Source: Bradyrhizobium campsiandrae (lineage in GTDB: Bacteria > Pseudomonadota > Alphaproteobacteria > Rhizobiales > Xanthobacteraceae). Taken from it: a stretch of DNA of 64,000 nucleotides. Made by a program: the position numbers and the translations under genes. The notes below the pieces were generated by a model. It made no database searches and was not told the DNA's origin. It saw only the letters and a program-made list of their open reading frames with translations. This document shows positions 36,118-44,840 of the stretch, one piece after another (the stretch's first letter is position 1; each line of letters begins with the position of its first letter). The stretch lies in contig NZ_JAANIH010000049.1 of NCBI RefSeq assembly GCF_014529705.1, positions 1 through 64,000 of the forward strand, read 5' to 3'.

Positions 36118-36414
36118 TTAGGCCATCACGCCCATGATGTCCGACTCCTTCATGATCAGGAGCTCTTCATTGTCGATCTTGACTTCGGTGCCCGACCACT
36201 TGCCGAACAGCACGCGGTCGCCGACCTTGAGGTCGATCGGGATCAGCTTGCCAGCCTCGTCACGGCCGCCGGGGCCGACGGCGACGACTTCGCCCTGGGA
36301 CGGCTTTTCCTTGGCGGTGTCGGGAATGATGATGCCGCCCTTGGTCTTTTCCTCGGCGTCGATACGTTTGACCACGACGCGGTCATGCAGCGGACGAAAT
36401 TTGGACTTAGCCAT
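36118..36414 (-). CDS. groES: Co-chaperonin GroES (10 kDa)
   Basis: 98 residues of the heptameric lid for GroEL: KFRPLHDRVVVKRIDAEEKT, the mobile loop KGGIIIPDTAKEKPSQG, and VGDRVLFGKWSGTEVKID. First gene of the heat-shock operon, with a sigma-70 promoter and CIRCE element upstream. Confidence 0.98.
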   Translation of the reverse strand: MAKSKFRPLHDRVVVKRIDAEEKTKGGIIIPDTAKEKPSQGEVVAVGPGGRDEAGKLIPIDLKVGDRVLFGKWSGTEVKIDNEELLIMKESDIMGVMA

Positions 36415-36510
36415 GACGTTTCCCTTTGGAGGCTCGCTTTTCGATAAGCAGCGGACGTGGGTGAGAGCGGCGCTGCCGTTCTTCCTCGTCCCGAGGGTCG
36501 AACGGCGCGC

Positions 36511-36537
36511 TTAGCAATCGGTCTTTCCGAGTGCTAA
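36511..36537 (-). promoter_or_regulatory. CIRCE element (HrcA operator)
   Basis: TTAGCAATC (36511-36519), a 9-bp spacer, GAGTGCTAA (36529-36537); one mismatch from the consensus inverted repeat. It lies at the start of the groES leader, so HrcA repression is expected. Confidence 0.93.
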
Positions 36538-36547
36538 TAGTGCGCAG

Positions 36548-36576
36548 GGGATATGGCTTGGCTGCGATCCTGTCAA
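36548..36576 (-). promoter_or_regulatory. Sigma-70 promoter of groES-groEL
   Basis: Minus-strand TTGACA (36571-36576), 17-bp spacer and TATCCC (36548-36553), immediately upstream of CIRCE. Confidence 0.75.
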
Positions 36577-36732
36577 GCAAAGGTGGTTAAGCGATTGGTG
36601 AGGCGGATATAGGATGGTGGCATTGGAAACTTGTTCGGGGCTCCGGCGTATCAAAGGACGTCATTGCTCCGGCAGCGGTTTTGCGCTTGGCTGCGGGAGG
36701 GGTGCGGCCATGGTCTTGTTCGGGGGAATGCC

Positions 36733-37254
36733 ATGATCAGTTCAGCTCACGCGCGCACGGTCGCCAACCTGGCCGCGGCCTCTTGCCTGGCATTGCTGCT
36801 CGGCGCCTGCGGCGGCGGCCTCAGCCTGCCGTCCTTCTCCTCGTCCCAGCCGGCGCCCGAGGCCGAGCCCGGTACCGCGCCAGAAATGCCGGCCTCGATC
36901 CGCGCCGACGAGATCGTCGGCCGCTGGGGCCTCGCCTCGTTCCAGAACCCGGCCGACCGTGCCCGCACCGAGGCGGCCGCGCGCGCCCAGTGCAAGAATC
37001 CCTACGTGATCGGCGCCGGAACGTCCGGCGGCGTGGTCATGCATCTGGCCGACCAGGCGACGCCCCAGGAGCTGCGGCTGAAGGGCTCGCCGAGCGGCAA
37101 GAATTATATCGGCCCCTCCGGCCCGACCCCGGGCGAGCAGGACCGCGAGATCGTCTCCTTCGACGGCCGCGTCATGATCACGCGCTTCGTCGACAAGGAC
37201 GCCGCCACCCGCTACGGCAACATGGTCTATGTCCGCTGCGCGCCGCGGGCGTGA
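36733..37254 (+). CDS. Lipoprotein of unknown function
   Basis: 173 residues. The lipoprotein signal is MISSAHARTVANLAAASCLALLLGAC, with lipobox LGAC and the lipidated Cys at about 26. A Ser/Pro linker leads to a small domain starting IVGRWGLASFQNPADRARTE with Cys in ARAQCKNPYVIG and VRCAPRA. A GGGGGAA site precedes the ATG. The IVGRWGLASF start resembles lipocalin-like or META-type modules. Function unknown. Confidence 0.75.
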   Translation: MISSAHARTVANLAAASCLALLLGACGGGLSLPSFSSSQPAPEAEPGTAPEMPASIRADEIVGRWGLASFQNPADRARTEAAARAQCKNPYVIGAGTSGGVVMHLADQATPQELRLKGSPSGKNYIGPSGPTPGEQDREIVSFDGRVMITRFVDKDAATRYGNMVYVRCAPRA

Positions 37255-37275
37255 GGCGGCGTTCGGGCCTAACCA

Positions 37276-37360
37276 CTCGTCATTGCGAGCGAAGCAATCC
37301 AGTCTGTTTCCGCGGAGGCAGCCTGGATTGCTTCGTCGCTTCGCTGCTCGCAATGACGAG
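37276..37360. repeat. Dispersed palindromic repeat (CGTCATTGCGAG family), copy 2
   Basis: 15-bp outer arms CTCGTCATTGCGAGC and GCTCGCAATGACGAG, with inner arms GAAGCAATCCAG and CTGGATTGCTTC. Same family as 28435-28521. Confidence 0.9.
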
Positions 37361-37398
37361 AAACAAAAAACGCCGGCCCTCGGGCCGGCGTTTTGTTT
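37361..37398. terminator. Bidirectional Rho-independent terminator
   Basis: AAAACAAAAAA-like stretch, CGCCGGCCC (37371-37379), TC, GGGCCGGCG (37382-37390), then TTTTGTTT. Serves the convergent lipoprotein and cheZ genes. Confidence 0.9.
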
Positions 37399-37417
37399 AC
37401 GTCTCCGTCGCGCTCGT

Positions 37418-38203
37418 TCAGTCGAACAGCGCGTCGATATCGTCCTGCGAGGCGTGGCCGGCGTCGCCGGCGAGCTTGGGGCCGTTGAGGAGCTTTTCGT
37501 CGTCGCTGCGGCTGTCGACATGGGCGGGCACATGGGCCTTGATCGCGTCGACGCCACCCCAGATGTCCATCATCGCATTGATATGCTGCTCGATGAACTT
37601 CATCGTGGTCATGACCTTGCTGATGCGCTGGCCGGTCAGGTCCTGGAAGTTGCAGGCCTCGAAGATCGAGATGACACGTTCCTGGATGTCGTCGGCGAGC
37701 CGCTTCTGCTGATCGATCGAGTCCACCTTGGACATGGCGCTTGCCGCCTGGTCGATCGATTCCGCGGCTTCGAGGATCTGCTGTGTCGCCTGTTCGGTGC
37801 CGCCGACCACCGCGCCGAGCTCGCCATTGACCTTGGCCATCTCGCCGCCGTCGAAGCTCTTGCCGTGCAGGGTCGCGATTTCGCGCTTGGTGCGGTCGAT
37901 GGCGTCATGAATGAGATCGAGCTCGACCTTGAGCTTCTCGCACTGTTCGATCTGCGCCCGGTAGGTCTCGAGCATGGTGCGGGCTTCGGCGAGTTCATGC
38001 GCCGTGGAGGCGTCGATCGCCGCCATCGCTGCGCTGCCGGACAGCGGGGCAGCAACTGCGCCTTTCGCCATCTGTGCGCGGATCGCACGTAGCTCCGCCA
38101 TGATCTCGCTATGCATCGGGCCTGCTTCTTCCGTCACGTCCAGAACTGGCATCTCGCCACCAACGATATCCTCGACACGAAAACGCTTGCGGTGAACAGC
38201 CAT
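37418..38203 (-). CDS. cheZ: CheZ-like chemotaxis phosphatase
   Basis: A 261-residue helical protein. The catalytic signature CNFQDLTGQRISKVM is seen, with the Gln of DLTGQ as the residue that in CheZ positions water to remove phosphate from CheY-P. The C-terminus ends SQDDIDALFD, like the CheY-binding tail peptides of CheZ, FliM and FliY. The N-terminal half is a long coiled-coil hairpin. No other chemotaxis gene is close by. CheZ is uncommon in alphaproteobacteria, where phosphate sinks usually do this job. Confidence 0.85.
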   Translation of the reverse strand: MAVHRKRFRVEDIVGGEMPVLDVTEEAGPMHSEIMAELRAIRAQMAKGAVAAPLSGSAAMAAIDASTAHELAEARTMLETYRAQIEQCEKLKVELDLIHDAIDRTKREIATLHGKSFDGGEMAKVNGELGAVVGGTEQATQQILEAAESIDQAASAMSKVDSIDQQKRLADDIQERVISIFEACNFQDLTGQRISKVMTTMKFIEQHINAMMDIWGGVDAIKAHVPAHVDSRSDDEKLLNGPKLAGDAGHASQDDIDALFD

Positions 38204-38515
38204 CAGGATACTCCCCCACCTCTTTCACGCGTCTTTGTAGGCAGAAGCACTTTAACACGAGGTTCACAGCGGGAACTGAGAAAGCGGTCGCGCACGACGG
38301 CGTGCAAACCGGCGATTAACCATGCGGCGCGCGCCTTCACCGAAAATAAACGCTGATCGCCGAATTGGCCCGTTGCTCGCGACGTGGTGAATCCAAACGC
38401 CCGATACGTTTACCAAACGAAACGGAGTTTGCTCTTTATTGACCACGTCGAGGACGCGATCAGTCAGCGCGTCCGGTGGCGAATGCAACGAGACGAAACA
38501 GTACAGAGTACGTCG
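38204..38515. other. Divergent intergenic region
   Basis: 312 bp between cheZ and the L,D-transpeptidase gene. An open frame precedes the transpeptidase start but has no signal peptide logic. No clear promoter or repeat seen. Confidence 0.4.
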
Positions 38516-39346
38516 ATGTTCAAGAAAATGTCTGTGGCGCTGCTCGGCAGCGCTTGCGCCTTCCTCGTCGGCGCTACCAGCGCCAGCGCCTTCGACAATA
38601 CCGTGCCGAACGATCCGCCCGCGGTGATCTACCAGCCGCGTGTGCCGCCGGCGCCGGTGCGCGTCGCCTCCAATGCCAATATGGGCGGCGGCTTCATCGA
38701 GTTCCTGTTCGGCGATGGTCCCGGTCGCGGTCCGGCCTATGCGCCGCAGCAGTCGATCTATCAGCAGCAGCCCGCCTACGCCGATCCGCGCCGCCTGCCG
38801 CCGACGGGCGAGCCGCAGATGCAGGGTGGATATCAGCAAGGTGGTTATCAGCAGGGCGCGAGCTACCAGCAGGAGCCGATCGATCCGCGGCAGCGTCCGT
38901 TCGATCCGAAATACGAGAAACAACTTGTTGACTATAGCGGCAAGGAAAGCGCCGGCACGATCGTGGTCGATTCCACCAACAAGTTCCTCTATCTCGTCGA
39001 GGGCAACGGCCGCGCGATGCGTTATGGCATCGGCGTCGGTCGTGAAGGATTCACCTGGACCGGCGTGAAGTCGATCACGGCAAAACGCGAATGGCCGGAT
39101 TGGACGCCGCCGGCGGAAATGATCGCGCGCCGTCCCGATCTGCCCAGGCACATGGAGGGCGGCCCGGAGAATCCGCTTGGTGCGCGCGCGATGTATCTGG
39201 GCTCTACGCTGTACCGCATCCACGGCTCCAACGAGCCCTGGACCATCGGCACCAACGTCTCCTCCGGCTGCATCCGCATGCGCAACGAGGACGTCATCGA
39301 TCTCTACGGCCGCGTCAATGTCGGCACCAAGGTCGTGGTGATGTGA
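38516..39346 (+). CDS. L,D-transpeptidase (YkuD family)
   Basis: 276 residues. Signal peptide MFKKMSVALLGSACAFLVGA to about SASA, a low-complexity Gln/Tyr/Pro region with YQQGG repeats (residues about 75-125), then the YkuD domain with the catalytic HGSNEPWTIGTNVSSGCIRM (Cys near 257). It makes 3-3 peptidoglycan cross-links or attaches proteins to the wall in the periplasm. The Met at 38516 is chosen because it gives a proper signal peptide. Confidence 0.92.
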   Translation: MFKKMSVALLGSACAFLVGATSASAFDNTVPNDPPAVIYQPRVPPAPVRVASNANMGGGFIEFLFGDGPGRGPAYAPQQSIYQQQPAYADPRRLPPTGEPQMQGGYQQGGYQQGASYQQEPIDPRQRPFDPKYEKQLVDYSGKESAGTIVVDSTNKFLYLVEGNGRAMRYGIGVGREGFTWTGVKSITAKREWPDWTPPAEMIARRPDLPRHMEGGPENPLGARAMYLGSTLYRIHGSNEPWTIGTNVSSGCIRMRNEDVIDLYGRVNVGTKVVVM

Positions 39347-39364
39347 TCTCCTGACGCGCGACAA

Positions 39365-39399
39365 AAGAACGGCCGCCTCGATGGCGGCCGTTCTTGTTT
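39365..39399. terminator. Bidirectional Rho-independent terminator
   Basis: 13-bp arms AAGAACGGCCGCC (39365-39377) and GGCGGCCGTTCTT (39383-39395), TTG after. Lies between convergent genes. Confidence 0.9.
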
Positions 39400-39416
39400 G
39401 GCGCTATCGCGCAGCC

Positions 39417-40241
39417 TTATGCGTAATCGCTGCCGCCGTCGTCGCCGCCGCCGAAATCGCTGTCGTCGGCCATGTCGGTATTGCCGTTGTCGTTGTTGTC
39501 GTAGCCCGGATCGTCGTTGTCGCGATCATTCGACGTCTGGTCGAACAAACCTTGACGGGAATCCCGGTTCGATCCGATGTCGTTCAGGCCGGCATCGCGG
39601 GCGAGCGAGCTGTCGGACTGGTCGCCGCCCCAGGGGGTGCCACCACCACGTTCCTCGATGATGGTGGTGTCGCCAAACGCCTGATGCGATCCGCCGCCCA
39701 TCATGCCGCGGATGCTGGAGAGCAGCAGCGAGCCGCCGACCACGCCGGCCGCGGCTGCCGCCGCGGTGCCCAGGAACGAGCCGCCGCCACCGCCGACCGG
39801 CGGAGCGCCGTAACCTTGTCCATATCCTTGGCCTTGCCCGTAAGCCTGACCATAAGGCGGCGGCGCGCCATAGCCCGGCTGGGCCTGCTGCATCGCCTGG
39901 CCACTGTTCCAGACCGGTCGGGAGTCACGCGGCGGCACGTTCGGAACCGAGCCGCGCGACTGGCTCGAACCGAACAGCGTGTCCCGCATGGTGTCGAGAA
40001 AGCCGCCGGACTGCGGCTGCTCCGGCGCATGGGCCGCTTCCAGCTCCTGGATGCGGGCATTCGCGCGCTTGAGCGCCTCGTCCTGCACCAGCGTGGTCTG
40101 TACCAGCGCATAGACGGCGCCGGGGGCCTTGCGCAAGCCGTCCGAAATTGCGGCGATCGCGTCGGGATCGCGCGGTGCATTTTCCAGTTTCGAAAGCCGG
40201 TCGAAAAGCTCGTCGACGAGCTGGCGTTCCTGCGGCGTCAT
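39417..40241 (-). CDS. DUF2076-family protein
   Basis: 274 residues. The N-terminal DUF2076 helical region is MTPQERQLVDELFDRLSKLE with AVYALVQTTLVQDEALKRAN; then a Gly/Gln/Tyr-rich stretch (YGQGQGYGQGYG), an Ala/Gly hydrophobic segment (FLGTAAAAAAGVVGGSLLLSS) and a strongly acidic Asp/Gly/Asn tail. Described in alphaproteobacteria and E. coli YhfZ-like contexts only as a domain of unknown function; the hydrophobic patch suggests membrane association. Confidence 0.88.
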   Translation of the reverse strand: MTPQERQLVDELFDRLSKLENAPRDPDAIAAISDGLRKAPGAVYALVQTTLVQDEALKRANARIQELEAAHAPEQPQSGGFLDTMRDTLFGSSQSRGSVPNVPPRDSRPVWNSGQAMQQAQPGYGAPPPYGQAYGQGQGYGQGYGAPPVGGGGGSFLGTAAAAAAGVVGGSLLLSSIRGMMGGGSHQAFGDTTIIEERGGGTPWGGDQSDSSLARDAGLNDIGSNRDSRQGLFDQTSNDRDNDDPGYDNNDNGNTDMADDSDFGGGDDGGSDYA

Positions 40242-40390
40242 GGTCAGTCTCCCTCGCGCGAAACAAGCGCAAGCGGGATGTAGGGTTCCATTGTGGCCCC
40301 AACAGTGGCGGCAGGATTAAATTTCGGTATGCGACATCCAGCCCCGTGATTCAGCCCATGATCCAGCCTCATGGCTTGCGCCGGCCGGTT

Positions 40391-41236
40391 TCATCCCAAT
40401 GTCACGTGGCTGGCCGCGAGCAGCTGCGCAAAGGCCTCGCCTGCGAGATAGGCGTGCTCGCGCTCGCGGACATCGGTCATCGGATCGAGGCCGGTGAGGA
40501 CGTCATCGACGAAACCGGGATGGCACATCACGAGGCCGCCGTCCGGGAGACCCTCCAGGAACTGCCGCATCAGCTCGCCGAAATCGGCCGCGCGGGTGAA
40601 ATCATAGGCTCCGGCAAACGCAGGGTTGAAGGCAAGGCCGGCGCGCCTCGCGCGGCGGCGGAATTGGGCGCTGAGGACGTCGAGCACCATGGCTTTTGGC
40701 GAGGCGAACCGCTGTGCCAGCGGCAGGCCGCGGCCGCCCTGCCGGACCCAGGCTTTGGGCGCCATCTCGCTGACGGCTTCGACGAAGCCGTCCCGCACCT
40801 GTGGAAACAGCTGCACGTGCTGATGGCCATCGACGAAGTCGGGCGTACGGCCGAAGGCCTCCGCGAAGGCCGCAAGCTGCGCTCTCACTTCGTTGCGGAA
40901 GAATTCAGGATCGAGCCGGCGCAGAAGTCCGGCGCGCAACAGCTTCGGAAACGCCATGAACATGTCGCCGTCCAAGGGGCGGAAATGCATGGTGAGGGGG
41001 CGGAACGGGGCCGACAGCGTCACATGCAATCCGATCGCGCAGCGTGGGCTCGCCGCCGCCGCTTGCTGCAGCGCTTCGACCTCGCCGCGTTCGATCGCGG
41101 GCCCCACCATCATCGCCGAGGTGGCGTTGAGGCGGCCGCGTTCGATCAGGTCGCGGATGGCGCGGTTGACACCCGGGCTGATGCCGTAATCGTCGGCGCA
41201 GAGCCAGATCCGCCGCAGGCTCGCGGCCGCGCTCAT
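40391..41236 (-). CDS. ChbG/HpnK-family (YdjC-like) carbohydrate deacetylase
   Basis: 281 residues. Metal and catalytic residues are the Asp-Asp of WLCADDYGISPGVN, the HVTLS His, DGHQHVQLFP and MCHPGF. The family removes acetyl groups from N-acetyl sugars, including chitobiose and hopanoid-linked GlcNAc (HpnK). It overlaps the upstream glycosyltransferase by 4 bp, so the pair probably adds and then deacetylates a sugar on a lipid carrier. Confidence 0.9.
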   Translation of the reverse strand: MSAAASLRRIWLCADDYGISPGVNRAIRDLIERGRLNATSAMMVGPAIERGEVEALQQAAAASPRCAIGLHVTLSAPFRPLTMHFRPLDGDMFMAFPKLLRAGLLRRLDPEFFRNEVRAQLAAFAEAFGRTPDFVDGHQHVQLFPQVRDGFVEAVSEMAPKAWVRQGGRGLPLAQRFASPKAMVLDVLSAQFRRRARRAGLAFNPAFAGAYDFTRAADFGELMRQFLEGLPDGGLVMCHPGFVDDVLTGLDPMTDVREREHAYLAGEAFAQLLAASHVTLG

Positions 41237-42345
41237 TCGGCCGCGGTCCTGTTCGATGCGTCCTGACTTGAAGTATCCTGGCTCGAAGCCTCCTGGCTCG
41301 AAGTGTCCCGGGCCTTGTCGGCCTCAAAATGCTTTTCGCTGTGCTCGGCGACGAAGTAGATCGGACGCGCCTTCAGCTCGGAGAGGATCTTGCCGATATA
41401 TTCGCCGACGATGCCGATCATGATCAGCTGCACACCGCCGATCGTCATCAGGCCGACGACGAGCGAGGGATAGCCGGGCACCTGCTTGCCCGTCGTGAAG
41501 ACTTCCCAGAGAATCGACAGGCCGAACAGGAAGGCGACGGCGGCCAGCAGCACGCCGAGCAGGCTGGCGAAGCGCAGCGGCGCCACCGAGAACGACGTCA
41601 GGCCCTCGATCGACAGGCCGAGCAGGCGCGCAGCGTTGAAGGTGGTGACGCCATGGGCGCGCGCCGCCGGCTCGTAATCGACGCGGATCTGGCGGAAGCC
41701 GATCCAGCTCGCCAGCCCCTTGAAGAAGCGGTTGCGCTCCGGCAGCTGCCGCAGCGCCGTGACTGCGCGCGGCGAGAGCAGGCGGAAGTCGCCGGCATCC
41801 TCCGGAATCTTCTGCCGCGCGCCCCAGTTGATCAGCGCGTAGAAGCCGTGCACGGCAACGCGGCGCAGCAACGTCTCGTTGTCGCGATGCGCCTTGGCGG
41901 TATAGACGACGTCGTAGCCGTCATCGATCCAGTGCTGCACCAATTGCTCGATCAATGCAGGCGGGTGCTGTCCGTCGCCATCCATGAACATGACGGCGCC
42001 GAGGCGGGCGTGGTCGAGGCCGGCCATCAGGGCCGCCTCCTTGCCGAAATTGCGCGACAGCGAGACGACCTGGACGTCGATCGCATCGGCCGGCAGGCCG
42101 CGCGCGATCGACAGTGTCGCATCCGCGCTGCCGTCGTCGACATAGACGACTTCGCAAGGCAGGCGATAGCGTTGCCGCAAGCTCCTGGCGAGATCGCAGA
42201 TGCGCTGGTGCAGCGAGGCGAGGCCCGCCGCTTCGTTATAGACGGGGACGACAATCGACAGCCCCTTCGCAGCCGCATTTGCCGCGGTGGTGGTCAGGGC
42301 GGAAACGTCAGAGCCCAGCGTCATCGATTGGGGTTCCAGAGGCAT
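41233..42345 (-). CDS. GT2 glycosyltransferase, polyprenyl-phosphate sugar transferase type
   Basis: 370 residues. The GT-A domain has SIVVPVYNEAAGL, YVDDGSADAT and the DxD-like MFMDGDGQHPPALI. Two C-terminal membrane segments follow (FASLLGVLLAAVAFLFGLSIL and GLMTIGGVQLIMIGIVGEYIG), as in GtrB/DPM1-like enzymes that load a sugar on undecaprenyl phosphate. The last ~25 residues are a Ser/Gln/Asp-rich tail encoded by 15-bp tandem repeats. Operon with the deacetylase. Confidence 0.9.
   Translation of the reverse strand: MPLEPQSMTLGSDVSALTTTAANAAAKGLSIVVPVYNEAAGLASLHQRICDLARSLRQRYRLPCEVVYVDDGSADATLSIARGLPADAIDVQVVSLSRNFGKEAALMAGLDHARLGAVMFMDGDGQHPPALIEQLVQHWIDDGYDVVYTAKAHRDNETLLRRVAVHGFYALINWGARQKIPEDAGDFRLLSPRAVTALRQLPERNRFFKGLASWIGFRQIRVDYEPAARAHGVTTFNAARLLGLSIEGLTSFSVAPLRFASLLGVLLAAVAFLFGLSILWEVFTTGKQVPGYPSLVVGLMTIGGVQLIMIGIVGEYIGKILSELKARPIYFVAEHSEKHFEADKARDTSSQEASSQDTSSQDASNRTAAE
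41259..41303. repeat. 15-bp tandem repeat (three units) in the glycosyltransferase tail
   Basis: Units at 41259-41273, 41274-41288 and 41289-41303, core TCCTGRCTYGAAG. They encode the repeated SSQ(D/E) tail, so copy-number change would alter length without a frameshift. Confidence 0.8.
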
Positions 42346-42423
42346 TCAAGGTTATCTGGGCAGCATATGGTAGCTGTCGCTTGCTGTCGCTACGCTGAAC
42401 GGACCGGCTCGACATCTGTGGGC

Positions 42424-43401
42424 TCAGCGCCGCAGGAAGGCCTCGAGCTTGGCGAACAGCGGGTTCTCCCGGTCGAACACGTAGTCGAGCGAGACCACCG
42501 AGACGGTCTCGGCGCCATGCTCGCGCAGGAAGCTCGCCAGCGCATAGAGCTGGCCGGGTGGGCAGTGCAGCGTCAGCATGCCCGATGAGGTCGGTCCGCC
42601 GAACGGGGCTTCGACGCCGAACCGGCTATGGGCTTCGCCGAGCAGCGCGGCGTCGCATTGCCGGAAGCGGGTCCGGACCTCGCGGTATTTATTGGCGCGC
42701 GCCCGTGCGGCGATGTGGTCGAGGATGACGCGCGCGGTCTCGAGCGCCTGGGGCGACCAGTCGGCGTGCTTCGAGGCGACCAGATTGGCCTGGCTGCGCA
42801 GCATCACGCCGTCGTCGAGCACCCGCAGGCCGTTGGCGGCGAGCGTCGCGCCCGTGGTGGTGATGTCGACGATCAGCTCGGCGCTGCCGGCCGCCGGCGC
42901 GCCCTCGGTCGCACCCGCGCTCTCGACGATGCGGTAATCGGTGATGCCGTGGCTCTGGAAGAAGCTGCGGGTGAGGTTGACGAACTTGGTCGCGACCCGC
43001 ATCCGCATGTGATGCTGCTCGCGGAAGCCGGTGGTGACGTCGTCGAGATCCGCCATGGTGCGGACGTCGATCCAGGCCTGCGGCACCGCGACCACGACGT
43101 CGGCATAGCCGAAGCCGAGCCCGTCGATCAGCGACACGCGCTTGTCGGCGTCCGCGATGGTCTCGCGCACCAGGTCCTCGCCGGTAACCCCGAGATGGGC
43201 GAAGCCGCGCGACAGCTGCGAGGCGATCTCGCTCGCCGACAGATACGCCACTTCGACGTTATCCAGGCCTGCGATGGTGCCGCGATAATCGCGCGCGCCG
43301 CCGGCCTTCGACAGCTTGAGCCCGGCGCGGGCGAAGAAGCCTTCCGCGTTTTCCTGCAGGCGGCCCTTGGAGGGAACGGCCAGAACGAACGGCGCGCTCA
43401 T
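42424..43401 (-). CDS. hisG: ATP phosphoribosyltransferase HisG
   Basis: 325 residues; first step of histidine synthesis, joining ATP and PRPP. It begins APFVLAVPSKGRLQENAEGFF, and the PRPP-type block ELIVDITTTGATLAANGL is present. A C-terminal extension (SGMLTLHCPPGQLYALASFL onward) resembles the regulatory ACT-like domain of long HisG. It lies 4 bp after hisZ, its usual partner in the short-form system, so long HisG and HisZ coexist. Confidence 0.93.
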   Translation of the reverse strand: MSAPFVLAVPSKGRLQENAEGFFARAGLKLSKAGGARDYRGTIAGLDNVEVAYLSASEIASQLSRGFAHLGVTGEDLVRETIADADKRVSLIDGLGFGYADVVVAVPQAWIDVRTMADLDDVTTGFREQHHMRMRVATKFVNLTRSFFQSHGITDYRIVESAGATEGAPAAGSAELIVDITTTGATLAANGLRVLDDGVMLRSQANLVASKHADWSPQALETARVILDHIAARARANKYREVRTRFRQCDAALLGEAHSRFGVEAPFGGPTSSGMLTLHCPPGQLYALASFLREHGAETVSVVSLDYVFDRENPLFAKLEAFLRR

Positions 43402-43405
43402 GATT

Positions 43406-44557
43406 TTACGCTCCCACCTTGCGCCCGGTCCGGGTCAGCGCGTCGACCCAGACCGAGAAGCCGACCGCCGGAATCGGCGCCGGCGATCCGAGCTGGGTCA
43501 TCAGCCCATCATAGCGGCCGCCGGCCACCAGCGGCTCGGCGCCGTTGCCCCTGTGATGCAGCTCGAATTCGAAGCCGGTGTAATAGTCGAGCCCGCGGCC
43601 GAAGGCGGTCGAGAAACGCGTGCTCTTCACGTCGATGCCGCGTGCGGCCATGAAACCGATGCGGCTTTCGAACTGGTCGATGGCGCCGGCGAGGTCGAGC
43701 TTGGCGTCGGCAGTCAGCGCGCGCAGCGCGGCGACGGCATCATCCGGATTGCCCGAGATCGACAGGAAGCGCTTGAGGACATCGATCGCCTCGCGCGGCA
43801 GCGCGCCGCCCTTCAGCGTCGACTGCTCGAGGAAACGGTCGGCGATCTCGGCCGTGGTGCGGCCGCCGACATTGGTGGTCCCGGCGATCGACATCAGATC
43901 GGTGACGAAGGCCAGCGCCGCCTTGCGGTCGGAGCCGGCGAGCGCGGCCAGCACGCCTTCATATTCGCTGCGGGTGGCGGTGGTCTCGGCGGCCAGACGC
44001 TCCAGATCCTGCTCGAGGCTGATCTTGCGGTTGAAGTCCTTGACCAGGCGGCGGCGCCAGACCGGATAGAGATTGAGGGCGTCGAGCAGCGCGTTGAACA
44101 ACGCCACGTCGCCGGTGCGGATCTCGACGTCGCGCACGCCGAAAGCGGCGGTCGCCTCCAGCGCCAGCGCCAGGGTCTCGGCATCCGCGGCGGCGCGGTC
44201 CTGGCGGCCGAACGATTCGATTCCGGCCTGGAGGAATTCGCTGGCATGACCGCTGCGGTAGCGGAACACGGGGCCGAGATAGCTGAACCCGGCCGGCTGG
44301 CCGGCGCGGCCGGAGGCGAGATAGTCGCGGGCCACGGGGATCGTCAGGTCCGGGCGCAGGCAGAGCTCCTCACCGGACAGGTCCGTCGTCAGATAGAGGC
44401 TCTTGCGGATGTCCTCGCCCGACAGGTCGAGGAACGGCTCGGCCGGCTGCAGGATGGCCGGCTCGGCCCTGACGTAACCGGCCTGCGCGAACGACAGCAG
44501 CAGCGTATCCGCCCAGGCGGCGGAGCCGGCAGCATTTGAGGTGGCAGTCGCGGTCAT
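43406..44557 (-). CDS. hisZ: ATP phosphoribosyltransferase regulatory subunit HisZ
   Basis: 383 residues; a histidyl-tRNA synthetase paralogue that activates HisG and binds histidine. The class II synthetase-like blocks are LRPDLTIPVARDYL, YLGPVFRYR, SEFLQAGIESFG and GLDYYTGFEFELH with GGRYDGLM. The Met at 44557 matches the family start; an earlier frame start would add 50 unrelated residues. First gene of the pair. Confidence 0.92.
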   Translation of the reverse strand: MTATATSNAAGSAAWADTLLLSFAQAGYVRAEPAILQPAEPFLDLSGEDIRKSLYLTTDLSGEELCLRPDLTIPVARDYLASGRAGQPAGFSYLGPVFRYRSGHASEFLQAGIESFGRQDRAAADAETLALALEATAAFGVRDVEIRTGDVALFNALLDALNLYPVWRRRLVKDFNRKISLEQDLERLAAETTATRSEYEGVLAALAGSDRKAALAFVTDLMSIAGTTNVGGRTTAEIADRFLEQSTLKGGALPREAIDVLKRFLSISGNPDDAVAALRALTADAKLDLAGAIDQFESRIGFMAARGIDVKSTRFSTAFGRGLDYYTGFEFELHHRGNGAEPLVAGGRYDGLMTQLGSPAPIPAVGFSVWVDALTRTGRKVGA

Positions 44558-44840
44558 TTCAGGGGTCCATCGTCCCCGGGGGAACCGGGCAGGGCAGGAG
44601 GCACTCGAATTGGCGCAGCCCTTAGCATGGTCGGAAAGCGGTTTCGACCTCCAAAGGATCAATCGCTTAACGAGTCGGGAGCCGCTTGACGATCTTGCCG
44701 GGTTCACCGCGGGAACGGCGGAGCCGCTCAGGGGACGCGGTACCCCGGACGCGGTTTGCGGCTATAATGGTAATTAAATACCAAGAATTTGATTGCTGAC
44801 TGCATGGGGTGCGATCGCGGCGGCGAAGGGCGCCCGCCGG

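Noticed and set aside
44763..44783. TATAAT and a small dyad TGGTA/TACCA upstream of hisZ
   Set aside because: No matching -35 at the right distance and no gene directly downstream on that strand; kept out as too weak.
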